Counted from the stretch's first letter, positions 16,985 through 26,195 are shown. The stretch is DNA of 64,000 nt from Proteobacteria bacterium 005FR1 (GCA_026192395.1 WACF01000001.1:490977-554976); one strand, 5' to 3'. Program-made: numbers and translations. Notes: generated by a model not told the origin, from the sequence alone.

Positions 16985-19102
16985 TTAGAAGTTGGCGATC
17001 TTCTGAACCTGATCAGAGCGCTGCAGCTTGATGTAGTCCAGCAGCACGTAGCCAGTCTCGTTGAGGATCGGGTCCTTTTCCAGGCTGATCTCGCCCGGCT
17101 CTGCGAGGCTGGAATCCAGACCGTCCTCCGGGTCCTCGCCTTCGGCAGCCAGGAAGGCCTTCACGTCCCCGTAGGGCTTAAGGCCCTTGGCTTCGCGGCG
17201 GGCGTTTTCCAGCGTCATCGCTTCCTTCTTCAACCGGTCTTCCTCAGCTTTGCGTTTTTCCAGATTGAGCGAAACCACCTTGCGGTCGTTGTTCTCCATC
17301 GCCAGCTTCGCCTGCTTCACAAGATAGACAAAGTCAGGGTCCTTGGCCGCGCGCTGCTCGTGTTTCTCCTGGAGCAGGGGAATCATCGAGTCCATTTGGA
17401 AGTATTCCGCATGAGGCGCTTCGTGGATCTGATCCCAGGGCAGGGCGTGGTCGTAGGAGCTTTCGCCCACCAGATCGAAATCGATCAGGTCCGGGAAGAC
17501 AATGTCTGGCACCACGCCGCGGTGCTGAGTGCTGTCGCCAGACACCCGGTAGAACTTGGATTCAGTGATCTTCAGCTCGCCCTCATGCACTCTCACCAGG
17601 GACTGCACGGTGCCCTTGCCGAAAGACTGCGTACCGACGATCAGGCCCCGACCATAGTCCTGTATCGCACCGGCGAAAATCTCGGACGCAGAAGCGCTGA
17701 AGCGGTTTACCAGCACCACGAGCGGCTTCCTGAAAGTGGCCATGCTGCGCGAGCCGCGATCACGAAGAATGCGATCGTCACTCTGGCGAATCTGCACCAC
17801 CGGACCGGGGTCAAGGAACAGGTCGGTCAGCATGGTGGCCTCCTGCAGAGAACCACCGCCGTTGTCGCGCAGGTCGAGGATAATGCCGTCGATGTCTTCC
17901 TGCTCGAGCTCGTCCAGCAACCGTCGAACGTCGCGCGTAGTGCTGCGATAGTTGGGATCACCGTTGCGATAGGCTTCGAAGTCCTGATAGAAGTTGGGCA
18001 CATCGATCACGCCAATCCTGAAAAGCGACTCCCCGTCGCTCAACTGGAAGGTGGCTTTCTTCGCGGCCTGGTCTTCCAGCTTCACGGTGTTCCGGGTGAT
18101 CTGAATCGTTTTGGGCACATCGTCCGGAGGGAGGACCTCGAGGCGCACAACGGTGTTGCGCGGCCCGCGAATCAGGTTCACTACCTCATCCAGACGCCAG
18201 CCGACCACGTCCACCATTTGCCCGTCTTCACCCTGGCCAACCGCCACGATGCGGTCTGCTGCCTTGAGCTGACCCTGCTTGTCGGCGGGACCAGCGGGCA
18301 CGATGCGCTCGACCTGGGTGTATTCGTCTTCAACCTTCAGCACGGCACCGATTCCCTCGAGAGAGAGCGACATGTTGATGTTGAAGTTTTCCAGCGTGCG
18401 CGGCGACAAATAGTTGGTGTGCGGATCGTAGATCGTGGTCAGCGCGTTCACCATGGTCTCGAAGGCATCGGTGCTGTTGTGCTGATCGAGGCGGCTCAGC
18501 TGGGTGGTGTAGCGTCGGATCAGCGTGTCTTTGGCTTCTTCCTCGGTCTTTTCCGCCAGCACGAGGTTTAGCAGGTTGGACTTGACCAGCTTGTGCCACT
18601 TGTCGTTGGCCGTGGCCTGATCCACCGCGTACTCGGCGTCCTCGACGTCAACCACCAGTTCTTCGTCGGCACTGAAATCCACCTCGTAGTCTTCACTCTG
18701 CAGGCGCTCCAGAATGGACTCCAGGCGCACTTTCATGCGCTCGCGATACCGGTTGAAGATTTCGAAGCCCATGTCCAGCTTGCCCGCCTTCAGATCGTCG
18801 TCGAAGCGGGCGCGATGCTTGTTGAACTCGTCAATATCGCTTTGATAGAAGAAGGTCTTGGCTGGATCCAGCATTTCCAGATAGTGATCCAGAAAGCGGC
18901 CGGAGACTTCATCGTCCAGCGCCATATCGCGGTAGTGGCGATCTTCCAGATTTCTGATCACCTCCTTGACGGTTTTTGCCTGGCCTTCGGTAGGCGCCAG
19001 ACGCTCTACGCCCGCAAAGACCGGGGACGCGATCAATGAGGCGGTAAAAAGAAAGGCAAGGGAGAAGCGTTTGAGGTGATCGTTCGGCGATTTCTGAACC
19101 AT
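16985..19102 (-). CDS. prc: Tail-specific (C-terminal processing) protease
   Basis: 705-residue periplasmic S41 protease of the Prc/Tsp type, which cuts proteins with nonpolar C-termini and processes envelope proteins. It has a signal peptide to about residue 32 (cleavage after VFAG or PVFA), a helical N-domain, a PDZ domain near 240-330 and an S41 catalytic core. Catalytic Ser and Lys lie in FSASASEIFAG and QSFGKGTVQ; a DUF3340-type C-terminal domain follows. I chose ATG 19102 because it puts the signal peptide at the N-terminus. Sequence upstream in frame is not protein-like. Confidence 0.93.
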   Translation of the reverse strand: MVQKSPNDHLKRFSLAFLFTASLIASPVFAGVERLAPTEGQAKTVKEVIRNLEDRHYRDMALDDEVSGRFLDHYLEMLDPAKTFFYQSDIDEFNKHRARFDDDLKAGKLDMGFEIFNRYRERMKVRLESILERLQSEDYEVDFSADEELVVDVEDAEYAVDQATANDKWHKLVKSNLLNLVLAEKTEEEAKDTLIRRYTTQLSRLDQHNSTDAFETMVNALTTIYDPHTNYLSPRTLENFNINMSLSLEGIGAVLKVEDEYTQVERIVPAGPADKQGQLKAADRIVAVGQGEDGQMVDVVGWRLDEVVNLIRGPRNTVVRLEVLPPDDVPKTIQITRNTVKLEDQAAKKATFQLSDGESLFRIGVIDVPNFYQDFEAYRNGDPNYRSTTRDVRRLLDELEQEDIDGIILDLRDNGGGSLQEATMLTDLFLDPGPVVQIRQSDDRILRDRGSRSMATFRKPLVVLVNRFSASASEIFAGAIQDYGRGLIVGTQSFGKGTVQSLVRVHEGELKITESKFYRVSGDSTQHRGVVPDIVFPDLIDFDLVGESSYDHALPWDQIHEAPHAEYFQMDSMIPLLQEKHEQRAAKDPDFVYLVKQAKLAMENNDRKVVSLNLEKRKAEEDRLKKEAMTLENARREAKGLKPYGDVKAFLAAEGEDPEDGLDSSLAEPGEISLEKDPILNETGYVLLDYIKLQRSDQVQKIANF

Positions 19103-19392
19103 TATCGAGAAGAACCTGCTCTTGACTGTAACGTTGCCCGGGCTGTTAGGCGATGACACATCGCTACAAGCACCGGAGTGGTCGGGCCTCTGCCGGGAAA
19201 GGAGAAATCCTGGCAACTGCGCCTGAACCGTTCGGGAGGGTTCAGGGCAAAAATCTAACACTTCCCATTGATCGCTCCAAGCTGAGATTAGTTCAAAATC
19301 TACCCAGCAGCGACAAATGGTGCCAACCGCAAGCCCCTCAGGGCCTCAGCCGGTCTCGTGCACGGCAGATTGGACAACGTCCGGGCGAGTAG

Positions 19393-19427
19393 GTGCCCCG
19401 CGGGCGAAACCCGGGCTAGAGGGGCAC
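19393..19427. other. Stable two-part hairpin, possible small RNA element
   Basis: GTGCCCC (19393-19399) pairs perfectly with GGGGCAC (19421-19427) and encloses a second stem CGGG/CCCG with a CGAAA loop. There is no T run, so it is not an obvious terminator. It lies in the 374-bp gap between prc and the tRNA promoter; nothing else in that gap is recognisable. Confidence 0.35.
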
Positions 19428-19452
19428 AAATACACTCAGAAGCCGATGCCCC

Positions 19453-19482
19453 TTTCCCTACTCGGCCCTAATCAGGTAGAAT
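19453..19482 (+). promoter_or_regulatory. Stable-RNA promoter for tRNA-Arg
   Basis: The -10 box TAGAAT (19477-19482) is followed directly by the G+C-rich discriminator GCGCGCCC, typical of growth-rate and ppGpp-controlled tRNA/rRNA promoters in Pseudomonas relatives. The -35 (TTTCCC at 19453, 18-bp spacer) is poor. Predicted start is near 19489, about 145 nt before the mature tRNA. Confidence 0.55.
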
Positions 19483-19538
19483 GCGCGCCCTTACGGCGCC
19501 AGAGCTCGTCTGGTACGCCAGTCGGAAGACAGTAAAGC

Positions 19539-19612
19539 GGTTCGCCATAGCGAACCAGCGGAAGACGCGAATCTGTCTCTCCGGGAGGTAGAAAGCGTTC
19601 GCGACAGCGAAC
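19539..19612 (+). repeat. Two related hairpins in the tRNA-Arg leader
   Basis: Hairpin 1 is GGTTCGC-CATA-GCGAACC (19539-19556). Hairpin 2 is GTTCGC-GACA-GCGAAC (19597-19612). Both are preceded by a similar GGAAGACAGTAAAGC / GGGAGGTAGAAAGC sequence, so they look like two copies of one unit. Between them, GCGAATCTGTCTCTCCGGG resembles the T-arm/acceptor 3' part of the tRNA just downstream. Confidence 0.5.
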
Positions 19613-19633
19613 AATCAAGTACAACCAGTTTCC

Positions 19634-19710
19634 GCACCCGTAGCTCAGCTGGATAGAGTAGGTGGCTTCGAACCACTTGGTCGGGAGTTCGAATCTCTCC
19701 GGGTGCGCCA
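19634..19710 (+). tRNA. tRNA-Arg (anticodon TCG)
   Basis: 77-nt cloverleaf. The acceptor GCACCCG pairs with CGGGTGC, discriminator G, and CCA is encoded (ends 19710). The D-arm is GCTCAGCTGGATAGAGT, and the T-arm is GGGAGTTCGAATCTCTC. The anticodon stem GGTGG/CCACT encloses the loop CTTCGAA, giving anticodon TCG (reads CGA). It stands alone and is followed at once by a terminator. Confidence 0.96.
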
Positions 19711-19718
19711 TAAAAAAA

Positions 19719-19745
19719 GCCCTCCCCGCAACGGGAGGGCTTTTT
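19719..19745 (+). terminator. Intrinsic terminator of tRNA-Arg
   Basis: GCCCTCCC, 6-nt loop, GGGAGGGC and then TTTTT; preceded by a run of A residues. Confidence 0.95.
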
Positions 19746-19950
19746 CGTTTCCAGCACCCTCATTCCAGCCACTCGTATTCCCTCTCCGTTAAATTCCGTA
19801 AATCCATTTTGACCTGCATCAACTGACCGCCGCTTAGCGCTGGGCAGTCAGCTCATAATCCCTAGAATAAAAATGGATTCATCGTAACGGGGTTTCAGTA
19901 CACGAACCCCATGCACCTGCAAAACATAACAGACTAGAGGTGAATGAAAG

Positions 19951-20310
19951 ATGGTAACTCGAATCGCGGGCTTTGCTTTGTGTTTGGCGCTGGCGCCGAT
20001 GGCCAGTGCGGAAATGATTGGCTCCTACAAATCAAAAGATAACTGTACCCTTACCATCGAGGCGCTGAATGAAGATCGAGGCTACACCGATGGTATTTAC
20101 AAATTTCGTTCCGACGGTACCGGCGCCTGTGAGTGGACCGGGATGGGTATTGCGAAGAAAACCTACATCGACGGCGGCATCGCGTCGGGTGCAACTCGCG
20201 GCTTCGTCGAAATGCACTGGGTTTTTGGCCCGGCCGGTGGCCAGGTGGACGTGACATTCTTCGAACCGGATGGCAGTGTTCGTTTGAAGGATTCCTACAC
20301 GCGTAACTGA
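19951..20310 (+). CDS. Small secreted protein, unknown
   Basis: 119 residues with a clear Sec signal peptide (hydrophobic core to about residue 18, cleavage after ASA), leaving a mature protein of about 98 residues. The mature part begins EMIGSYKSKDNCTLTIEALNE. It has two Cys (in DNCTLT and GACEWTG) that could form a disulfide, and a beta-rich pattern with many aromatic and Gly residues. I do not recognise a family. The start ATG 19951 has AGAGGTGAATGAAAG upstream. It stands alone after the tRNA and converges on the phosphoribosyltransferase gene. Confidence 0.78.
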   Translation: MVTRIAGFALCLALAPMASAEMIGSYKSKDNCTLTIEALNEDRGYTDGIYKFRSDGTGACEWTGMGIAKKTYIDGGIASGATRGFVEMHWVFGPAGGQVDVTFFEPDGSVRLKDSYTRN

Positions 20311-20327
20311 TTGTTCAGCCGCTGCAG

Positions 20328-20900
20328 TTAACCCTTCGCCGGACCTGATTTTCTGATCAGGTCCGCAATTTCAGAGCCTTTTCCAGCGTCGATTTCGTCG
20401 CTGGTCAGGCCCACCAGTTCGTGAGGGAAGACCAGCCACTCATCAGTGGCATGTACGTAAAAGTCCGGCTCGATGTCGGTGACGTTTCGTTCCGGCTTGT
20501 ACCAGGGGCAGGCGACACTGATGCGCTCCGGGGCGTTACGCCGCGCCCGTAGCTGAATTTCCCGAATCACCGCTTTGATCGAACGGCCCGAGTCGAAAAC
20601 GTCATCCACGATCAGCAAATCTTCATCGGATTCCACGTTTTCAATCACATAGTCCAGGCCGTGTATCTTGATGTCCTTGTGCTGCCTGTCGATCCCGTAA
20701 TAGGACGAGGTGCGGATCGCGATGTGATCCGTCTCCACAGCGCGATATTGAAGATATTCCTGAACGGCAATGCCCACCGGCGCGCCGCCACGCCAGATGC
20801 CGACGATAAAGTGGGGGCGAAAGCCGCTGGCATGTATCTTCTCGGCAAGCCGGAAGGAATCGAGCAGCAGTTCGTTGGCGCTGATGAATCGTTTGTTCAT
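20328..20900 (-). CDS. Purine-type phosphoribosyltransferase
   Basis: 190-residue cytoplasmic type I phosphoribosyltransferase. The PRPP-binding signature is DLLIVDDVFDSGRSI. The N-terminal IVGIWRGGAPVGI block and the C-terminal YKPERN...PDFYVHATDEWLVFPHEL block match the hypoxanthine/xanthine (Gpt-like) branch, which salvages purine bases to nucleotides. Substrate choice cannot be settled from the sequence. Full length; start ATG 20900. It precedes no obvious partner; the Lrp-type regulator gene lies 19 bp upstream on the same strand, so co-transcription is possible. Confidence 0.88.
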   Translation of the reverse strand: MNKRFISANELLLDSFRLAEKIHASGFRPHFIVGIWRGGAPVGIAVQEYLQYRAVETDHIAIRTSSYYGIDRQHKDIKIHGLDYVIENVESDEDLLIVDDVFDSGRSIKAVIREIQLRARRNAPERISVACPWYKPERNVTDIEPDFYVHATDEWLVFPHELVGLTSDEIDAGKGSEIADLIRKSGPAKG

Positions 20901-20919
20901 GAGAATCCTTGGCCCGGCG

Positions 20920-21405
20920 TCAAAGAAGGTTATCGAGTGGCAGCTCGGTGGTATCCTTGATGCGAGTGATTGCCACGTTGGAATGCATCTCGCGGATATT
21001 CGGCACTTGCGCCAGGTACTTGCGGGCGAAGTTTTCGTAGTGATGTACGTCTTTGGTCACGATCTTCAACATGTAGTCCATCGTCCCGGTCATCGTGTAG
21101 CACTCGACCACTTCGGGGAATTCCGCGACGGCCTCCTCAAAGTCGGTGAGGGCGGCGCCATGGTGACTGCTCAGATTCACCGAGGTGAACACGATCACCC
21201 CGAGGCCCAGCTTCTCCGGGTCCAGCAGGGCGACCCGCTTCTTTATCAGACCCGCTTCCTCGAGTCGGCAAATCCGGCGCCAGCATGGCGACTGTGACAG
21301 CCCGACCCGGTCCGCCAGTTCCGCAGTGGTGAGGCTGGCATCCTGCTGAAGCAATGCCAACAGCTTCAGGTCCACCGGGCTGAGTTCCAGCTGCTCGTTC
21401 CGCAT
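20920..21405 (-). CDS. Lrp/AsnC family transcriptional regulator
   Basis: 161-residue regulator with an N-terminal helix-turn-helix (LTTAELADRVGLSQSPCWRR, recognition helix) and a C-terminal RAM ligand-binding domain with the usual VECYTMTGTMDYMLKIV block. ATG 21405 (MRNEQLEL) is the family-typical start. It is divergent from the large indolepyruvate oxidoreductase gene and leucine dehydrogenase. Control of branched-chain or aromatic amino-acid catabolism, as with BkdR-type members, is therefore the natural inference. Many members sense the amino acid their targets degrade. Confidence 0.92.
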   Translation of the reverse strand: MRNEQLELSPVDLKLLALLQQDASLTTAELADRVGLSQSPCWRRICRLEEAGLIKKRVALLDPEKLGLGVIVFTSVNLSSHHGAALTDFEEAVAEFPEVVECYTMTGTMDYMLKIVTKDVHHYENFARKYLAQVPNIREMHSNVAITRIKDTTELPLDNLL

Positions 21406-21601
21406 AACTTTGCCCTCAGAGTGCCAAAGAAGGGATAAATATACCTTCTGGGAGCGGTTCAGCAAGCAAAAGAAAATAAATCTGCCCGATCTGCGGTGAT
21501 ATATTGCCGAATAGTAATACCAAGCTAACAACAACGATATTTCCGGTCCGCCAAAAGCGGCCGCCGGAAGTCATCCAACCACCCAAAAGGCGGATACGGA
21601 T

Positions 21602-24600
21602 ATGGCACTTAGAAAGATATCGCTGGACGACAAGTACGCGCTGGACACAACGCGCGCGTACATCACGGGAATCGAAGCGCTGGTTCGGCTGCCCATGTTG
21701 CAGCACCAGCGGGACATGGAAGCAGGACTCAATACCGCCGGTTTCATCTCCGGCTACCGCGGCTCGCCCCTGGGCGGGGTGGACCAGGCGCTCTGGAAGG
21801 CCAAGCCCTATCTGGAAAAGCACCATATTCGCTTCCAACCGGGCGTCAATGAAGACTTGGCGGCGACCTCGGTCTGGGGTTCGCAGCAGGTGGGCCTTTT
21901 CCCCGGCGCCAAATACGATGGCGTTTTCGGCATGTGGTACGGCAAGGGTCCCGGTGTGGACCGGAGCATGGACGCTATCAAGCATGCCAACGCCTTCGGT
22001 ACCGCCAAGTACGGTGGTGTGCTGGCAGTGGCGGGCGACGACCACGGCTGCAAATCGTCAACCCTGCCGCACCAGAGCGAACACATGTTCATCGGTGCTT
22101 CCATCCCGATTCTCAACCCCGCCAATGTTCAGGAAGTGCTCGACCTGGGTGTTTACGGCTGGGAGTTGTCCCGCTTCAGTGGCTGCTGGGTAGGGCTGAA
22201 GGCGATCACCGAGAACATGGATTCCGCCATCTCCGCCGAGATCGACCCACACCGGGTCAACATCATCATTCCCGATGACTTCGAATTGCCCCCGGAAGGG
22301 CTAAATGCCCGCTGGCCGGTGACGCCGCTCGAGCAGGAGCGGATTCTTAATAAGTACCGCATCTACGCCGCCCGTCATTTCGCCCACGCCAACAACCTCA
22401 ACAAGATCATGCTGGACAGCCCCAACCCGCGACTGGGCATCATCACCAGCGGCAAGTCCTACCTCGACGTTATGCAGGCGCTCGATGATCTTGGCATCGA
22501 CGAAAGGCTCGCCGCACAGATCGGTCTGCGGGTTTTCAAGCTGGGGATGTCCTGGCCGCTGGAACCGGTTGGCACCCACGAATTTGCCAAAGGACTGGAA
22601 GAAATCCTCGTCGTGGAAGAGAAGCGCAGCATCATCGAGGACCAGCTCACCGGTCAGCTCTACAACTGGCCGGTCAACGAGCGGCCGCGGGTGGTCGGCG
22701 AGTTCGACGAAGAGCATCGGGACCTGCTGCCCAACCTCGGCGAACTGAGCCCGGCACAGGTCGCCCGTGCCATTGCTTCGCGCATCAGCCGCTTTTTCGA
22801 TTCGGAGCTGATGCACAAGCGGTTGGAATTCCTGGAGGCGAAAGAGCGCCGTCTCGCCGAACCCCGCAAGCGATTGGACCGCACACCCCATTACTGCTCT
22901 GGCTGTCCGCACAATACCTCCACCAAGGTGCCCGAAGGCAGCATGGCCTTCGCCGGCATCGGCTGCCATTACATGGCGCACTGGATGAACCGCAATACCG
23001 AAACCACCACGCAGATGGGTGGGGAGGGTGCCAACTGGATCGGCCAGGCGCCGTTCACGGAAACACCACACGTGTTTCAGAACCTGGGTGACGGGACTTA
23101 CTTCCATTCCGGACTGACTGCGATCCGCGCTGCCGTTTCGTCCGGCGTCAACATTACTTATCGCATTCTCTACAATCATGCGGTGGCGATGACTGGCGGG
23201 CAGCCCATTGATGGCACGCTGACGGTCGAGCAGATCGTGCACCAGCTGCGCGGCGAAGGGATCAAGCGAATCGCCATCGTCAGCAACGAACCGCACAAGT
23301 ACCCCAAAGCATTGCAGCGCGAGTGGAAAAGCATCGACGGCGTGACCATCAGCGATCGGGATGACCTTGCCCAGATTCTCGATGAACTGCGCAACACCAC
23401 CGGCACCACCATCATGATCTACGATCAGAGCTGTGCTACCGAAAAACGCCGCCTGCTGAAGAAACTGAAGAACCCGCCGCTGCCCAAGCGCGTCTTCATC
23501 AATCAGGATGTTTGTGAAGGTTGTGGCGACTGCAGCGATCAATCCAATTGTCTTTCCGTGCTGCCGTCTGCCACCGAGCTCGGCACCAAACGACAGATCG
23601 ATCAGCATGCCTGCAATCACGACTACAGCTGTCTCAGCGGCTTCTGTCCGAGCTTTGTGACGGTCGAGGGAGCGAAGCTGAAGCGCAGTACTGATGGCAA
23701 GGAATCCATCGAATTGCCAGACTTGCCCGAGCCGGAAAAGCCCGCCATTTACAAGCCCTGGAATATCGTGATTACCGGTGTCGGCGGTACTGGCGTATTG
23801 ACCGTGGGTTCTCTGCTGGCGATGGCCGCGCACATCGAAGGCCTCGGTTGCTCGACTCTGAACCAGACCGGTCTCGCGCAAAAGTTCGGCGCGGTCACCA
23901 GCCACGTGCGAATCGCCCGTCAGCAGGATGATATCTATTCCGTGCGGGTACCCGCCGGCGACGCGGATCTGTTGCTGGGATGCGATCTGGTGGTCTCCGC
24001 CTCGGATGATGCCTTGTCGAAACTGCAGCGCAAGCGCTCGCATGCCGTGGTCAACGACTACCAGTCCGTGACTTCCGATTTCATCTTCGATAAGAACTAC
24101 GAGTTCCCCGGCGAAGAAATGAAACGGTCGCTGATCGACGAACTTGAAGACGGTCGCGCATCGTTCACCAATGCCACCAGCATCGCCCGACAGCTGCTGG
24201 GTGACTCCATTGCCGGCAATCTGTTTCTGCTCGGCTACGCCTACCAGAAGGGACTGATTCCCCTGTCCGCCCAGGCCATCGAAGAGGCGATTGCACTCAA
24301 TGGCGTTCAGGTGGAAATGAACCGGCAAGCCTTCCTCTGGGGGCGCGTCGCGGTAGCCCGACCGGAGCTGGTCGAACGGTCGGTATCCGATGATCTGGAA
24401 CCCTTTAAGCCGCTGTCCGATCTGGATGAAATCATCCAGTGGCGAGTTGACTACCTCACCAGGTACCAGAACGCAGCCTATGCCGATCGCTACGGTCAGT
24501 TCGTAGATCGCGTCCGCGATGCCGAGCAAACCCTGTTGCAGACCCGCGACAAAGCTAAGCTGACGCTGACCATGGCAGTGGCAAAAAGCTACTTCAAACT

Positions 24601-25102
24601 GCTCGCCTACAAGGACGAGTACGAAGTTGCGCGTCTCTATACCGAAGGCAACTTCAAGGAAAAGCTAAAGCAAACGTTTGGTGGCGATTACTCGATGCAG
24701 TTCCACTTTGCGCCACCGCTGCTTGCCAGGAAGGACCCGGCAAGCGGTCACCTGAGAAAGCGACAGTTTGGCCCCTGGATGTGGCCCTTGCTGCGCGGAA
24801 TGGCAAAGTTGAGAGTGCTTCGCGGCACCGCGTTCGATCCGCTCGCAAAAACTGCCGAACGAAAACTGGATCGTGCCCTGATTCAGGAGTTCGAGACCAG
24901 CATTGAAAAAACGTTGAAGGTGCTCAAACGGCAAAACCATGCAGCCGCGGTTCGCCTGGCCGCCTTGCCGCAAAGCGTGCGCGGTTTCGGCCACGTAAAG
25001 GAAAAGGCCGCCCGCGAATACCACGCCCAAGTTCCCGAGTTGATGCAGGAAATTGAACATCCCAATGAGTCGGTCGTGCGCATCATCGACCGGGTTGCCT
25101 AA
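21602..25102 (+). CDS. Indolepyruvate/2-oxoacid ferredoxin oxidoreductase, fused subunits
   Basis: 1166-residue single-chain enzyme of the IOR family, which oxidatively decarboxylates aryl- or branched-chain 2-oxoacids to acyl-CoA and reduces ferredoxin. Order: N-terminal pyrimidine-binding half, TPP-binding domain (GGEGANWIGQAPF and the following region), a cysteine-rich cluster segment starting CEGCGDCSDQSNC and continuing to CNHDYSCLSGFCPSF, then the gamma/IorB domain starting ITGVGGTGVLTVGSLLAMAA. The fused form is known from aerobic proteobacteria. It is followed 22 bp later by leucine dehydrogenase, which makes the 2-oxoacid, so the two act in series. Confidence 0.94.
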   Translation: MALRKISLDDKYALDTTRAYITGIEALVRLPMLQHQRDMEAGLNTAGFISGYRGSPLGGVDQALWKAKPYLEKHHIRFQPGVNEDLAATSVWGSQQVGLFPGAKYDGVFGMWYGKGPGVDRSMDAIKHANAFGTAKYGGVLAVAGDDHGCKSSTLPHQSEHMFIGASIPILNPANVQEVLDLGVYGWELSRFSGCWVGLKAITENMDSAISAEIDPHRVNIIIPDDFELPPEGLNARWPVTPLEQERILNKYRIYAARHFAHANNLNKIMLDSPNPRLGIITSGKSYLDVMQALDDLGIDERLAAQIGLRVFKLGMSWPLEPVGTHEFAKGLEEILVVEEKRSIIEDQLTGQLYNWPVNERPRVVGEFDEEHRDLLPNLGELSPAQVARAIASRISRFFDSELMHKRLEFLEAKERRLAEPRKRLDRTPHYCSGCPHNTSTKVPEGSMAFAGIGCHYMAHWMNRNTETTTQMGGEGANWIGQAPFTETPHVFQNLGDGTYFHSGLTAIRAAVSSGVNITYRILYNHAVAMTGGQPIDGTLTVEQIVHQLRGEGIKRIAIVSNEPHKYPKALQREWKSIDGVTISDRDDLAQILDELRNTTGTTIMIYDQSCATEKRRLLKKLKNPPLPKRVFINQDVCEGCGDCSDQSNCLSVLPSATELGTKRQIDQHACNHDYSCLSGFCPSFVTVEGAKLKRSTDGKESIELPDLPEPEKPAIYKPWNIVITGVGGTGVLTVGSLLAMAAHIEGLGCSTLNQTGLAQKFGAVTSHVRIARQQDDIYSVRVPAGDADLLLGCDLVVSASDDALSKLQRKRSHAVVNDYQSVTSDFIFDKNYEFPGEEMKRSLIDELEDGRASFTNATSIARQLLGDSIAGNLFLLGYAYQKGLIPLSAQAIEEAIALNGVQVEMNRQAFLWGRVAVARPELVERSVSDDLEPFKPLSDLDEIIQWRVDYLTRYQNAAYADRYGQFVDRVRDAEQTLLQTRDKAKLTLTMAVAKSYFKLLAYKDEYEVARLYTEGNFKEKLKQTFGGDYSMQFHFAPPLLARKDPASGHLRKRQFGPWMWPLLRGMAKLRVLRGTAFDPLAKTAERKLDRALIQEFETSIEKTLKVLKRQNHAAAVRLAALPQSVRGFGHVKEKAAREYHAQVPELMQEIEHPNESVVRIIDRVA

Positions 25103-25124
25103 AGCTTACGAAAGAGACCAAGTC

Positions 25125-26195
25125 ATGAATATCTTCAGCAACAACAGCTACGACAGACACGAAAAGGTTCTCTTCGGTTACGACGAGGCCTCCGGCCTGC
25201 GAGCGGTCATCGCTATTCACAACACTCAGCTTGGCCCGGCGTTGGGCGGCTGTCGAATGCATCCCTATGCCAGCGAAGCGGATGCACTGACAGATGTACT
25301 GCGCCTGTCCAAGGGCATGACTTACAAATCGGCGCTGGCGGAGCTCCCGCTGGGCGGTGGTAAGTCGGTCATTATCGGCGATCCGTCAAAGGACAAGCGT
25401 CCCGACCTGCTCGCCGCCATGGGTCGTTTCGTGGACAGTGCCGGCGGGCGCTATATCGTCGCCAAGGATATGGGCATCTGCGTGCCCGACTTGCGCGCCA
25501 TGGCCGAACACACCACTCACATCAGCGGTGTCGGAGAGTGCCTCGATGTGGAAGGCAAGCGACGCGACGGCGATCCATCTCCTTCCACGGCCTATGGTGT
25601 TTTCTGTGGAATCGAGGCCTCCGTTGAATTCCATCTCGGTCGCAAGCATCTTGAAGGATTGCGAGTTGCGATTCAGGGGTTGGGAAGCGTGGGCTACAGT
25701 CTTGCGACAATGCTGCGGAAAGCCGGCGCCGAACTCTTCGTGAGCGATATCAATGCCGCCAGCGTCGAGCGTGCCGTTCGCGAACTGGATGCAACGGCGG
25801 TCGCACCAACGGACATTGTCGCGCTCGACGTCGACGTTTTCGCGCCCTGCGCGATGGGGGCGGTGATCAACGAGCAGACAGTGGAGGTGGTTCGTGCGAA
25901 GTTAGTTGCCGGAGCGGCGAATAACCAGCTGGCAACCCCGGCTCAGGGGGATCGCCTGTTGCAGCGCGGCATCCTTTATGCGCCGGATTACGTGATTAAT
26001 GCCGGCGGTATCATCGATGCCTATTACATGGATCACGGGAAAAGTGCTCAGTCGCTCAAAACTCACGTAGAAAATATCGCAACGACACTGGAGCGAATCT
26101 ACCACGAGTCGAAGCGCTTTCGTCTATCGACCCAGGAAGTGGCGGACCGGATGGCGGAAAGCCGATTTATGGCAACCGAGCGTCTGGCTTCCTGA
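25125..26195 (+). CDS. Leucine/valine dehydrogenase (Glu/Leu/Phe/Val family)
   Basis: 356-residue NAD-dependent amino-acid dehydrogenase converting branched-chain amino acids to 2-oxoacids plus ammonia. The substrate and catalytic lysines lie in LSKGMTYKSA and LPLGGGKSVIIGDP; the Rossmann motif is GLGSVGYSLA. The tail VINAGGIIDAYY is canonical for leucine dehydrogenase. ATG 25125 has AAAGAGA upstream and gives the family start. It lies 22 bp after the 2-oxoacid ferredoxin oxidoreductase gene, forming a two-gene catabolic operon facing the Lrp-type regulator. Confidence 0.93.
   Translation: MNIFSNNSYDRHEKVLFGYDEASGLRAVIAIHNTQLGPALGGCRMHPYASEADALTDVLRLSKGMTYKSALAELPLGGGKSVIIGDPSKDKRPDLLAAMGRFVDSAGGRYIVAKDMGICVPDLRAMAEHTTHISGVGECLDVEGKRRDGDPSPSTAYGVFCGIEASVEFHLGRKHLEGLRVAIQGLGSVGYSLATMLRKAGAELFVSDINAASVERAVRELDATAVAPTDIVALDVDVFAPCAMGAVINEQTVEVVRAKLVAGAANNQLATPAQGDRLLQRGILYAPDYVINAGGIIDAYYMDHGKSAQSLKTHVENIATTLERIYHESKRFRLSTQEVADRMAESRFMATERLAS

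Noticed and set aside
16907-18571. 554-codon open frame on the plus strand
   Set aside because: It is the antisense of the prc protease gene, with no domain signature or RBS; a G+C-rich codon-bias shadow.
19489-19633. A second complete tRNA upstream of tRNA-Arg
   Set aside because: Only a T-arm-like fragment and two hairpins are present; no cloverleaf can be drawn.
22301-24529. 742-codon open frame on the minus strand
   Set aside because: Antisense of the indolepyruvate oxidoreductase gene; composition is a reverse shadow with no family motif.
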